Shown here: one piece after another, positions 45,925-56,806 of the stretch
Position numbering within the stretch: position 1 is the first letter of the stretch
Layout of the letters: the number at the start of each line of letters is the position of its first letter
Assembly: GCA_024220525.1 (NCBI GenBank)
Contig: JAMYWO010000080.1
Location: forward strand, 1 to 62,751
DNA from: Cochliopodium minus
Taxonomy: Eukaryota; Discosea; Himatismenida; Cochliopodiidae
Length of the DNA: 62,751 nt
Reading direction: 5' to 3'
Translations under genes and position numbers: made by a program
Notes under the pieces: model-generated
Told to the model about the DNA's origin: nothing
The model's database searches: none
What the model saw: the letters and a program-made list of their open reading frames with translations, nothing else

Positions 45925-48900
45925 TTAATTTCTTTCATTTTTATAATCCTTTACTCCATAGGCTTTTCCCAATATTTCAATGGGGTGAGATGAATACTTT
46001 TTAGTTTCGTTTTGAAAGTTTGATTCTACTTTCAAATTAGAAAGGGCTCCATCGACGATATGATCAGAAGCCAAAGGGCATTCAGAAAGAACGAAATGAG
46101 ATGTGTTTTTCTCAATTGAATTTTTAATACTTTCAGAAGCTCTGAAAAAATAAAAAAAATAAAAAAAATAAAAAAAATAAAAAATGATAATAAAATAAAA
46201 AAATAACCAAAAAATATAAAATAAAAAAACAAAAATTCTGAAATTAAAAAAATTAAAAAATAATAATGTCACCTATTAATAACAGGTTTTCCTACTTTCA
46301 AAGAAGTATGTCTATGTTGTTTTTTGAATCCAAAAGTTCCTCCATGTCCAGAACATTTCTCTATTGCTTTTATTTCGAGGCCTTCCACGAGACTGAGCAT
46401 CTCTTTGGCTTTGAATCCCATGTTTTGAGCTCTGCTGTGACATGCGTTGTGCAATGTGACTGAGACATCTTCCAGTTTATTTTCGGGTTTCGATAATAAT
46501 CCTTTTTTTAAAAAATGAAAAAATGAAAAAAATGAAAAAATGAAAAAAATTGTAAAATAACAGAAAACATATTTGCTATTCATAAAACAAATTTGCTGTT
46601 CATAAAAAATAAATAAATAAAAAATAAAAAAATAAAAAAATAAAAAATAAATATAAAATATAAAATATAAAATATAAAATAATAATTAATAAAATATAAA
46701 ATATAAAAAATAAAATAAAATAATTAAAAATAATAAAAATAAAATATAAGAAAAAATGAAAAAATGAAAAAATAAAAAAATTGAAAAATAACAGAAAACA
46801 TATTTGCTATTCAATAAAAAATTAAATTAAAGAAAAAAATTTAAAAATATAATAAACTAAAAATGGTTATAAATTTGAAAAAAAAAAAAAAAAAAGAATA
46901 ATTGATTGACCTTCTTTATTTAATTTGACAATATACTCAGATAATTCGAAAGTTTTTTTGGACAATTTAGAAACGTTCTCGTTTTGAGGCAACAACAAAG
47001 GCCACTCTTGCTTCATCATGAGAGTGCAAGAAGGGACGAGACTGATGATGTCGTAACCTTTCTCCACGTAGTTCTTTACTAACTTCTCACTTATTTTTGT
47101 GGCTTTCTCGCTAACTTCCCCAACAAACCCTTCTTCCTAAAAATTTTTTTATTTTTTATTTTTATTTTTATTATTTATTCATTAGTTTTTTTATTTTTTT
47201 ACTTATTTATCTATTAATTTTTTTTTATTTTTATTTTTATTTTTATTTTTTGTTAAATATTTTTAATAATTCATTTGTTCATTATTTAGTTTATAATTTA
47301 TTTATTTTTATTTTTATTTCTATTTTGTTTATTTTTATTTTTATTTTTGAATATTTTATTTTTTTCATTTATTGTTTTTTAATTAAATTTAAATTTTTAT
47401 TTTTCATTTTTATTTTTTATTATTTTATTCCTTCATTTTTTTATTACCATCTGAGGCATCCCACAACAACCATCATAACTAACAACAACCTCAACACCAT
47501 TCTTAGAAAAAATGTCAGCAGCATACAAACCGATGTGGGGCTTATTAAAATTGACGAAGCAGTTGGAATACAAAACTACTTTCACTTTTCCATAAGCAGG
47601 CCCCTTTTCGTTTGCAATAAAATTTTTTTTTGATGCTTTTTGGACAAACGTTTCTGATGTTGGAACGTATGTCGGCAAGAGTGCATCTTTATCTAATTTT
47701 AAAAAAATTTTGAAAAAAGACTTTTAAAAATAAAAAACAAAAAAACAAGAATAAAAATTGATAGAAATGTTAAAAAAAACACGACATTTTAAAAGAAAAA
47801 ATAAAAATAAAAATTGATAAAAATTACTTTTAAAAGAATAAAAAAAACAAAAAATGTTCTAAAAAAATTAATTCATAAAATTCTAAATAAATTATTTACA
47901 TTTATTTGAAAAAATTGAAAAAAATAATTTTTGACATCATTTTTGTCAGATGGAGAAAATTTAAAACAAAAGAATAAAAAATTATGAAATGAATGGAATA
48001 AAAAAAAATGATTTTTAAAAATAAAATTCTTTCAATAAAAAAAAAATTGCAAAAATTAAATTAAATTGATTTTTATTTTTAATACCAATTCCAGTAACGT
48101 TTTCCATCAACTTTCTGAGAGGAGAAGCAGGAACTTTCTTTTCTACAACTTTGTTGGTGATCCCCACATTCTGCATGACACTAGCTAAAGCGGAGAATTT
48201 GTCGGTGTCTGAGTAAGTTTTGTGAATGAAGGAGGTTTCTTCCTTTTTGAGGGTTCTGTCAGTGGTTGGCAACACGTGTTGTTTCTTTGGGTAATTTTCT
48301 TCTTTGAATTCTTTTTTCAAAACATTAAAAAATGAACTTAACAAATTAAAATAAATTGAAAAAACTCTTGAATAAAAATTATAAAAAAAATTAAAAAAAA
48401 AATTAAAAAAAATTTTCTGATTTTAAGAATTTTGAAAAAATTATTGAGTAAAAACTTGTCATAAAATAAATCAATAAAAAAACATTTGAGAATAATTTTC
48501 TTTTAAAATTATAAAGTTATAAGGTCAAATAAAAAAGTATCTCGTCAAAAGTTAAACAATGAAACAATAAAAAAATCTTAAAAAGAAATTAAAAATATTC
48601 AAAATTTTATTTTTTTACCAACTTGTGAAGACTCTTTGTCACTAGGAGAAAGTTTGTTTTTGGAATCCACATTCTTTTTTGTTCTCAAGGGCACGATAAC
48701 GAAGGATGAGATGTGGAAGTCTATGTCGAGCTCATGAGGAGGTACGTAAGGGCATTTAGTCAAAAGCACATGTCACAAAGTGTGCAATCATCAGCTATTT
48801 TCTAAAGTGAATTTTTTTATTTTATTATTATTTATTTCTTATTTTTTATTTCCATTTTTATTTTTATTTTTTTATTTATTTTTTTATTTTATATCTATTT

Positions 48901-49671
48901 TTTCTTTATTATTTTATTTTATTTATTTTTATTTATTTCTTTCTTTATTTTTCATTTTTTTAATTTATTTTTACTTTGAATTCTGAGGAGTTTATCGAAT
49001 CGAGTTCTTGGTTTCAGATTTGTCAATCATATCGAAAAGATTGGGGAAACTATCGCACAAATTGAAACATCTTCTACATCCATGGCAAACTGATGTTTTG
49101 GAATTCAATAAACAGATTAATGGATTCAATTTAAAATTTTAATTTCACTGAAAATATATTTTATATTTATGAAAATTTATTTTTTTCTTATAATAGCTGA
49201 ATATATGACTCATAAGGGATCTTAGATCATTTATAAAGTGATATCTTTATTATTTTTTTTTCTTTACCATCAAATACTCTCCTCATCTCTTCTTCTAAAT
49301 TCTTTTCATTGTAGAATTCATCATGTTGCCATTGCAATTGCTTTCTATAGGGATTTTGCAATCTCTTGTTGCTAAATGTGAGAAAAAAAAAAAAAATTTT
49401 TTTTATAAGCAATGTCTGACATGTTTATTCGATATATTCAAATATATTTCATGGATAGGATTTAAATAGTGTATCAAGATTTATCATCCAATAATTAGGT
49501 TATCATATAATCCCTGATGTATAAATTTATTTTGGGAAATATTATTTACCTCTCATCAGATTTGATCGAATAGAATTTTTGTGAGGAGAAAGAAAAGGAA
49601 GAGGATTTGTTGAATTTGAAGCAATTGGTAAAAGAAATGTTCAATTTTTTTTTAAAGGAATTCGTTTTCAT
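45925..49671 (-). CDS. Mitochondrial GlpC/heterodisulfide-reductase-like Fe-S protein, frame-disrupted
   Basis: Nine exons: 49550-49671, 49268-49371, 48975-49089, 48619-48801, 48086-48310, 47448-47692, 46911-47136, 46273-46501, 45925-46141. The N-terminus (Lys, Ser, Phe, Asn, no acids until residue 38) is a mitochondrial presequence. Then come RRVFDVCHGCRRCFNLC and CTLCDMC...KCPYVPPHEL (two 4Fe-4S motifs), and two CCG domains (DGCCGMPQ, PSCTLMMKQEWP, NACHSRAQ, EKCSGHGGTFGFKK), as in GlpC and related electron-transfer subunits of FAD dehydrogenases. Exons 3 and 4 are one base short at three places (near 49000, 48765 and 48705), and exon 4 seems to have a compensating extra A near 48680. The other exons are intact. 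It is annotated as coding with doubt; pseudogene, sequencing indels or transcript editing remain open. Confidence 0.7.
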
Positions 49672-49825
49672 TTTTATTTTTTTTTATTTGCTAATTCACA
49701 GAAGCAATTGTTTCAAAAACAAATCCTCATAAAAAATTTTACGATCTCAGTCACAGTTCAGAAAAAATAATTTTCTTTTTAATTTTCTTTTTTCTTGTAA
49801 AAATTTTTGTCAAAATTTTTTTTTT

Positions 49826-50927
49826 TTAATTCAAAATTTTAAAGGATTCATCTTGGAAATCGTCATCAGTATCAATGTCCAAGTTATGTTTGATGGCAAA
49901 ATGACAAAACTCATCGAATCTGATCTTGCCACCCTTGTCAAGATCGATTTCGTCAAAAGTCTTACGAGGATCTGTAACATTGAATCCCCAAACTTTGAGT
50001 TTAGGCAAACCTTAAAAAAAAAAAGGAATTAAAATGGAAAAAATAAAAAATGAAAATAAAAAATGAAAAATTTTTAAAATTAAAATATTTTTAAATAAAA
50101 TTTAAAAAAAAAAATTCTACCAGCAACAAACTCGTTGTAATCAATAAACTTGTCACCGTCAGAGTTAATGACAGAAAACATGTCATACAACTCAAAATAC
50201 TGTCTCAAGTAACACAACAAAATGCGGAACTCACTCTTCTCGATATACTCGTCGTTGCTCTTTTTTTCAGTGTTTTTGACTGCGTTTTTGGCAGCTTGGA
50301 AGGCTCTCATGATCACTGGCTTCACTTTGAAGAGTTCTGGTAAGTTCAATGCATCTCTTACTCCTTTGTCTACTTCTGCCAATGACAATATATTGTTTCC
50401 TTTTTAATAAAAAATGGTTAAAGTTTTAAATTGAAAATTTGTTTGTAAAATGATTGATATAAAGGATCAATCTTAATCTTAATCAACATAAATGATAATA
50501 CGATAATTTGCAAAATTTTATTTAAAATTATTAGTATCTTTTGTTGAGATATAAAAATTTATCCAAATTATAAGGCTCAATATAATTTATATAATTTTTT
50601 TATTTTTCATAAATTTTTTATTTATTCAACAATAAATACTTTCGGTGGGTAATGGCAATCTAACACATATTAATTTTCTTTATTAGTGCATTATAAATAT
50701 TGATAATTGTATTTTAGACCAAATAATTAATTTGTTATATGTTGTTTAGTGAAAAATAATTTAAAGATGTTGGTTATATGGGTAAATAGAAGTATTATTT
50801 CGAATATTAATTTTTTTTTTGAACCATTAACATCAAATTGGTTCCATAATTTTATTCTTTGCTTTCTGGCTTCTTCAGTTTTGTCCAAAGCCAATACATT
50901 TCTGATCTTATTATAATCAATGTTCAT
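49826..50927 (-). CDS. Calflagin-like EF-hand protein (flagellar calcium-binding type)
   Basis: Three exons, 188 residues: 50825-50927, 50121-50399, 49826-50010. The order of segments follows the trypanosome flagellar calcium-binding protein: RIKLWNQFDVNGNN, AEVDKGVRDAL, FRILLCYLRQYFELYDMF, then LPKLKVWGFNVTDP. Canonical EF loops are DVNGNNILSLAE, NSDGDKFIDYNE and DLDKGGKIRFDE. Unlike trypanosome calflagins it lacks an obvious N-terminal Gly-Cys acylation signal (it begins MNIDYNK). It probably senses calcium, perhaps in a flagellum, which would mean a flagellate stage. Its first intron holds repeat copy C. Confidence 0.78.
50448..50600. repeat. Dispersed intronic repeat, copy C
   Basis: Lies in the first intron of the EF-hand g​ene. 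It is the most diverged copy, keeping TAAAGGATCAAT, AATCAACATAAATGATAAT, TTGAGATATAAA and TATCCAAATTATAAGGCTCA in the same order and orientation as copy A. Confidence 0.55.
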
Positions 50928-51583
50928 GTTTTTTTTTAAATTGTTTGTATTTTATTTTTTTTTTTTTTTTTATTATTTTACTTTATTTTTATTTTAAAAT
51001 TTTGATTGGGAATCACACTTTGTTATCTCTTTATTTTCTCATTGAGGTATAATTTCAAAAAAATTTTCTTAGTTGAATCACAATTTTTTTCTTCATATTC
51101 TCATAAAAGTCATTATTTTTTGAATAAATTATAAAAATGATATGAATAAATTTTGTTTGATACTGATTTATTTATACTGAAATTCCACTTATTAGAAAAA
51201 ATATGTGAGGATTAAACTATTCAGATTCAAGTCGAAAAGAATACCAAATCCATTTTTTTTCATTCTAAATATTCCTGAATTTGAAGGGAAAAAATAACTT
51301 TCGGAAAAGATTTTAGTATCATCAATCTTTACAAAAAAACAGCAATACTATCATTCCCTCAAATCTTTCTCAAATCAAATAATTCTATTTTACCCGAATT
51401 CAGGTATATATAATAGAACCATCCCTTATTCAATCTCAAAATTAAATTGAATCATTTTTCATCTTTATATTCATGATACAGATTGTCAAATACAATGTAT
51501 AAGAAATTAATTTTATTTCAAATAAATTTAAAAAGTTAAATATTTTTACAATTTACAAAAAAAATGTTTAGAAAAGAAAAGAA
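50928..51583. other. Intergenic region
   Basis: AT-rich spacer between the EF-hand g​ene start and the 3' end of the PX-C2 g​ene, both transcribed leftwards. It therefore holds the EF-hand promoter. No RNA g​ene or further exon was recognised. Confidence 0.4.
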
Positions 51584-54500
51584 TCAATTTTCTTCAGAAG
51601 GCTCAATAAGAGTGAGCAACTCAGGATTGAAATTCTCAAAGATTCGGTTGCGTTTAGAAGAAGAATGAGAACTGCGCTTGGGAGGAAGAGGCGGAGGAAC
51701 TTTCTTAACAGGAGGAATATCCGTATTAATATCTAGTAAGAGAGAATCTTCTTGGATGACGCCCAATTTAACAGTATCTTTAGTAGAGTTGTCATTTTCA
51801 TTTATTTTGTTGTAATTTTTGTTTGTTTCTTCGATTGTTTTTAAGGATTGGTTGCCAACTGTTTTGGAACGCATTCTCTCGGCTCTTTGAAGCATATCTG
51901 TCGGTCTCTTAGGTGTGGGTGGAGCATTCTTCTTTATTGGTTGTTCTTCTCTCTCCTAAATTGCAAAGAAAATAAAATGTAAGATTTTAAAAAATAATTT
52001 CAAAAAAAAAATAAAAAAAAATGATAATAAAAATATATTAAAACAATAAAATGAAATAAATTTAAAATTCAAAATAAATTTAAAATTCAAAATAAATTAC
52101 AATTTCGGGTGTTTGTATTTTATTTTTCAATGTTGCCAGTTCTGATGAAGAAGAAAACTTGCCAATATTTCCCTCTCCATTATCCGAAGAGAAAAAATCA
52201 GAAGAGGAACACTTTTTATTAGCAAGAATGTCCAAGGAAGTGAAAGAAGAATTCATCCCCTTCTTTGTTTTGAAATCAGATCCATCTTTAATTTTTTTCT
52301 CCTTTGGTTTTATTTGAAACTCAGGACTAGAAGTTTCATCTAATTAAAAAAAAAAATTTTGTTTAAAATTGTGATAAATTTGGAATAATTTTATTGAAAT
52401 AAAGAAATTTTTTTTACAAAAATTTTTAAAATATTATTTTTTATTGTCATAAATTGGAAATAATTTTTTTTACATAACAATTTTTTTTTAAAGATATTTT
52501 TTAAAGATATTTGAAATATGTTTTTTTGTTAAAAAAATACCATTCATCCAATAAGATATTGCGTTTGTGATTTGATTTTGCCTTGGTGAAAGGGGCTTTC
52601 TTACGTTGTAAGTAAACTCAAACTTCATGGGGACGTAGGAGCTTTGGATTGGGAAGAGGGAGGTCATATTCTGGAACCTCTTTCTCCTCTCCTTCTTTTC
52701 ACTTTCCATCTCTATCTCCCTTTCAAACCAACTAGACACTTCTCTAGTCTCTTCATTGGTAGGAACGTCAAACCTTTTTTTTTAAAAAAATTTTCGTCAA
52801 AAAAAAAATAAATAAAAATAAAAAAATTTTAAAACAAAAAAATAAATTAAATAAAAAAACTTTAAATTAAATAGAAAAAAAGAAAAAAAAAATAAATAAA
52901 AATAAATAAAAAAAATGAAAAATAATAAAAAAATTTTAAACAACAAAAAATAAAAATAAAAATAACAAAAAATTTTGAATAATATTTTTTTTACTTTATT
53001 AATGAGTCCAATTTTCCTTTGGACAACCAACAGTTTTCACTTGCAAAACTAGATGGTAAATAATTGCTGGAAGGAACCTCAGGAGGCAACAAACCCATCA
53101 CCTGATAAGATTTGGCGACCAACTGAGAGCAAAAAAACTTTTCAATTTCGCCTTCTTGGGACTTGGAATTTCCCAAAATATCGAAAATGTTGAAATTGTA
53201 GGCTTTTCCTGTCACATTCTTCGTAAACTCTTCCAATTTCGATGAAATTTCGTTTGTTCTCTCTACTTTGAGCCTCCTTATCGCTATTTCTCTGCAGCTG
53301 TTGAGATAGCTGTTCAACGTTCGATCTAGAGGGTGATTGGCTACTCCGTCTGAGTTGCTTTCAAGAAGTCTCAAGTTTTTTTTCACTATTTAAAAGAATG
53401 CGAAAGAATTAATAAAATGATAATTTTGGATCTGTTTTATGAAAAATACCTTTAGTAACTACAGCAATATGATCCCACTAAAAAATTCAATAAAAAAATT
53501 TTAATAAAATTTTATATTAAAAATAAACTTACATTAGAAACAGTAGCTATTCTTGTAACTCCCCCAACAAATCCTTTATTTAAAATTTTTTTAAACATTT
53601 TCTATTAACACTGCCTCTTCATTTATTTACCCTTGCTACTGAACAAAATTAAATCTCCTATATCTAGTCTTTGCGGAATAGACGCTAATGGTTTCCCGTA
53701 TGAAGCTAAAAATCCCTTTGAAGCATTAGTCGATTTTTGTATCAAAAAAGTCATTTTCCCATGAACATTTTTATCATTTGGATCCGAAGATTTCACCTAT
53801 TTAAAAAAAAAGAAATTATTTTTTTCAAAATTTTAAAATTTTTAAAAAAAAAAGAAAATAAAAATTTACCTCAAAAAAACAATTATTTACTTTGTCACTT
53901 TCTATCTTTGAAAGTTTTATTGAGATCATCCCCAGAAAGTTTATTTTACCCAAAGTTGCTTTACTCAACAAAGATACGTGCAAAACAGACTTTGGGTCAT
54001 AGTAAGTGCTTTTTTAAAAAAATTAATTTAAAAAAATGAAAAAAAAAAATAAAATACGAAAAATTTTTTTTTTACAATGTACAACTCTCATTCCAAACAC
54101 AATCTTTTTCGTTTGTACCTGATGTTTTGTATCTTTGGTCTTCTAACATGAGCGTTGCGTAGGTTTCGTTGTACTCCTTGCCTTTCAAAGAACCAAGCAA
54201 AGATTTTTGGAGCTTTAGATCTCGAGCATCAACAACTAAAAAAAAAAATTTATATCTTATTATTTGAATAGATAAAATTGAAAGAGATTTTATTAGATTG
54301 AATTAAAATTATTAAAAATCTTATAACCGAAATTTATGCTTTTATTAAGGTGATTATGGAATGGATAGATATTTAAGTAATATAATGAATTATTCGCTTT
54401 TTGATTTTAAAAATTTAAGAAAGTTAAAAAGAAGTATTTACTCATTATATCCAAGTAGATAGGTTGTTTCTTCGTATCATTGTCCCATGCTTCATCTTTC

Positions 54501-55132
54501 ATCAATGATTTCGTCTTTTTATTCAGATCCAAAAAAGCTACGAAATGGGGATTATCATCTATATCAGGCAGATGGCATATCATTTCCAAAATCACCTCAC
54601 ATAAGTTTCTAAGCTCTGATTTTGTCTGTATCATTATTGTCGCCCTTTTATTTTTGTTTTCATCAGGGAATGATGGCAATTCATGATTAGGATGCGAATT
54701 GCAAATCTATTTATAATCAATTGTGGTTTGTATAAGGACAATATTTAAAGAAATAAAATATTAAATGTCAAATCAAGTAAAATGAAAATCAATAATAATC
54801 GAAAGTAAATAAATTCTAATTTAGACATAAAGATATCATTATATTAAAAGATCCTTATATTTTCGCCTTAATATTTTTTTTAAATTTGGATATTTACACA
54901 AGCATGCAATTCTTTAATTTCATCGTAATTCCTTTTTATTTCAATCCCAAATTGTATTTCTGGTGTTCTAACTCTAAGAAGGAAAATCTGTGAATAATTA
55001 AAAAAAAGGGTACTTGTATTAGAATTTATATATTTTTTTTGATCTCACATTGTTTTCTCCTTCAGAGAATATCTGCATGATTTTGATAGATGTACCACAT
55101 TTTTTCTTTTCAGATTCGATCAAAAAGTTCAT
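51584..55132 (-). CDS. PX - C2 - permuted papain-like hydrolase - proline-rich protein
   Basis: Twelve exons, 735 residues: 55049-55132, 54898-54987, 54442-54706, 54076-54235, 53870-54008, 53631-53796, 53533-53573, 53450-53477, 52995-53385, 52541-52773, 52101-52339, 51584-51955. Residues 1-130: PX-like domain (FLLRVRTPEIQFGIEIKRNY, ELPSFPDE, PHFVAFLDL) for phosphoinositide binding. Residues 145-270: C2 domain (VVDARDLKL, VWNESCTF, GKINFLGMISI). Residues 270-440: a permuted papain-fold unit with GDLILFSSKGFVGGVTR, catalytic His in WDHIAVV and Cys in KFFCSQLVAKSYQ, as in YiiX/NlpC-P60-related amidases. The tail is disordered with PPPLPPKR and PPTPKRP, likely SH3 ligands. It probably acts on lipids or acyl-amide bonds at endosomal membranes; the substrate is unknown. 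Confidence 0.78.
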
Positions 55133-55398
55133 TATGTCTCAATTTTTTTTTTTTTTTTGTTTTGATGAAAATAATCGGCAAAAGATATTATATAAGAATG
55201 AGAATAACTTCAAATCCACAGAAAAAAAGATAGATAAATGTTATCATCTTTACTAGATATGTTAATCTCATTGATGAAATAAAAAAAATCAATTAAAGTT
55301 CTCAACAAAATAATAAATTAAAAAAAGTTTTTAATTTTTAATCATATTAAAATCAAAAATTGAAAAAACATTTTTTTAAAAAAAGATCATTTCAATGT

Positions 55399-56495
55399 TC
55401 AATAATTTTCAGCATTGTTATTGGCAATGTAGTAACCGTCATCACCAGGGTAGATATGACCCTCGTTGACTAAAGTACTGATTTCATTATTGATGGTTTC
55501 TTGATCAGTGTTCAAAGATTGATAGAAAGTATTGAGATGAACACCTTGTTGACCAGCATTATTAACTAGCTCCATGATAGTATTTCTAAGATTTTCGATA
55601 TTAAAGTCCATATTATTGTTGCCACCTTCTTCGTCATCAGGGAGGTCACCTTTCATTCTAAGATTGTAGTTAAAGATAACCTTTTATTTTTATTTTTAAA
55701 ATTTTTAAAACTGTTTTATTATTTATTTTTTTTTTCTTACATTGAGCAAGTGGAAAGTTATTTCGTTGTCGTCTAAAACTGGCTTTATTCTGAAAGCCAA
55801 TATAGATCTGTTTCCTTGAAATAATTGTATTGACCCAATTACTCTTACGTATTGTCCTTTTCTATATTGAATAATCATACAATAAATAAGTTGATTTTAT
55901 AAGTAGAAAAAATTTTAGGAAATTAATAAATTTTATCAAATATTTTGTTTATTTATGAAATATGAAATATTTTTAAGAAAATTTTATTTTTAAAGGCATA
56001 AATATAATTTCTCAATAATTTGATTGTTATATTCACAATAATACTTTTATTCTTTGAATACCTAAACAAATTTGATAAATCTTCTTCTTCATTATACATA
56101 TTTGCTTCAATTGATCCTGTTCCATCGCATAGATTGAATTTTGCATTTGTATTGAATACATTAATTTCTGTGATTTGAGCAACCACACTCAATTGACTCA
56201 CTTCTACAGGTTCATTATGAGTTTCGAGTGAAAATTTACCATTTTGTTCTTGTGCAAGAAATATAGCTTTTATAGTTAATGGAATTAATGATTTGGAGTT
56301 TTGCTATCATTTAATAGGAGTGATTATTAAAGGATTGTAATATTATGAATTTTTTTATTTTACATCTCCTTGTTGCTCTTGATTATTGTTTATTGGTTGT
56401 TGATCTTGATGTCCAGCTTCTTTTTCCCTAAATACATGAATTATAGATTAATAAAGAGAATGAAGTGATAATTGTTAATTATTTTACCAATTCAT
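55399..56495 (-). CDS. RPA2: Replication protein A 32-kDa subunit
   Basis: Five exons, 238 residues: 56488-56495, 56364-56427, 56062-56303, 55741-55861, 55399-55680. It binds single-stranded DNA as part of the RPA heterotrimer in replication and repair. Seen are a Gln/Asn-rich N-terminus, the OB fold (IPLTIKAIFLA, VVAQITEINVF, LCDGTGSIEANMY, GQYVRVIGSIQLFQGNRSI, FHLLNVIFNYN) and a C-terminal winged helix (LRNTIMELVNN, ISTLVNEGHIYPGDDGYY). The first coding exon is only 8 bases (ATGAATTG). The Ser-rich phosphorylated N-terminus of animal RPA2 is absent. Confidence 0.88.
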
Positions 56496-56806
56496 TATAT
56501 TTTTGTTGTTAATTAATTGTTTACAAAGTTGGGTTGATAAATACAAGTTATACTTAAAAAGGCGGTTTTTTTTTTAATTTTTTCTTTCATTCAAATTATT
56601 AAAAAATAAAAAAAACGGTATTTATGTTTTTTGTAAAATTCTTCAAAAATATTCAAAAATCAAAAAATTTAGCCTTTATTTTTGAAATTATCAATTCCAT
56701 TATTATGGAATTTTCTATTTATTTTTGATAATAAAATATTTCTAGTTCAAAATATATAAAAAATTTAATTTTTTAAAAAAACTCATCGTTTCCAAAATTT
56801 TGATCA
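56496..56806. other. Divergent promoter region
   Basis: 311 bases between the start of RPA2 (leftward) and the start of the MYND g​ene (rightward). AT-rich, with no named motif. Confidence 0.45.

Noticed and set aside
46032-46272. Membrane-like ORFs (46032-46232 and the 5' part of 45925-46272)
   Set aside because: The Phe/Ile/Tyr runs are translated poly-A/T intron sequence between two exons of the Fe-S g​ene.
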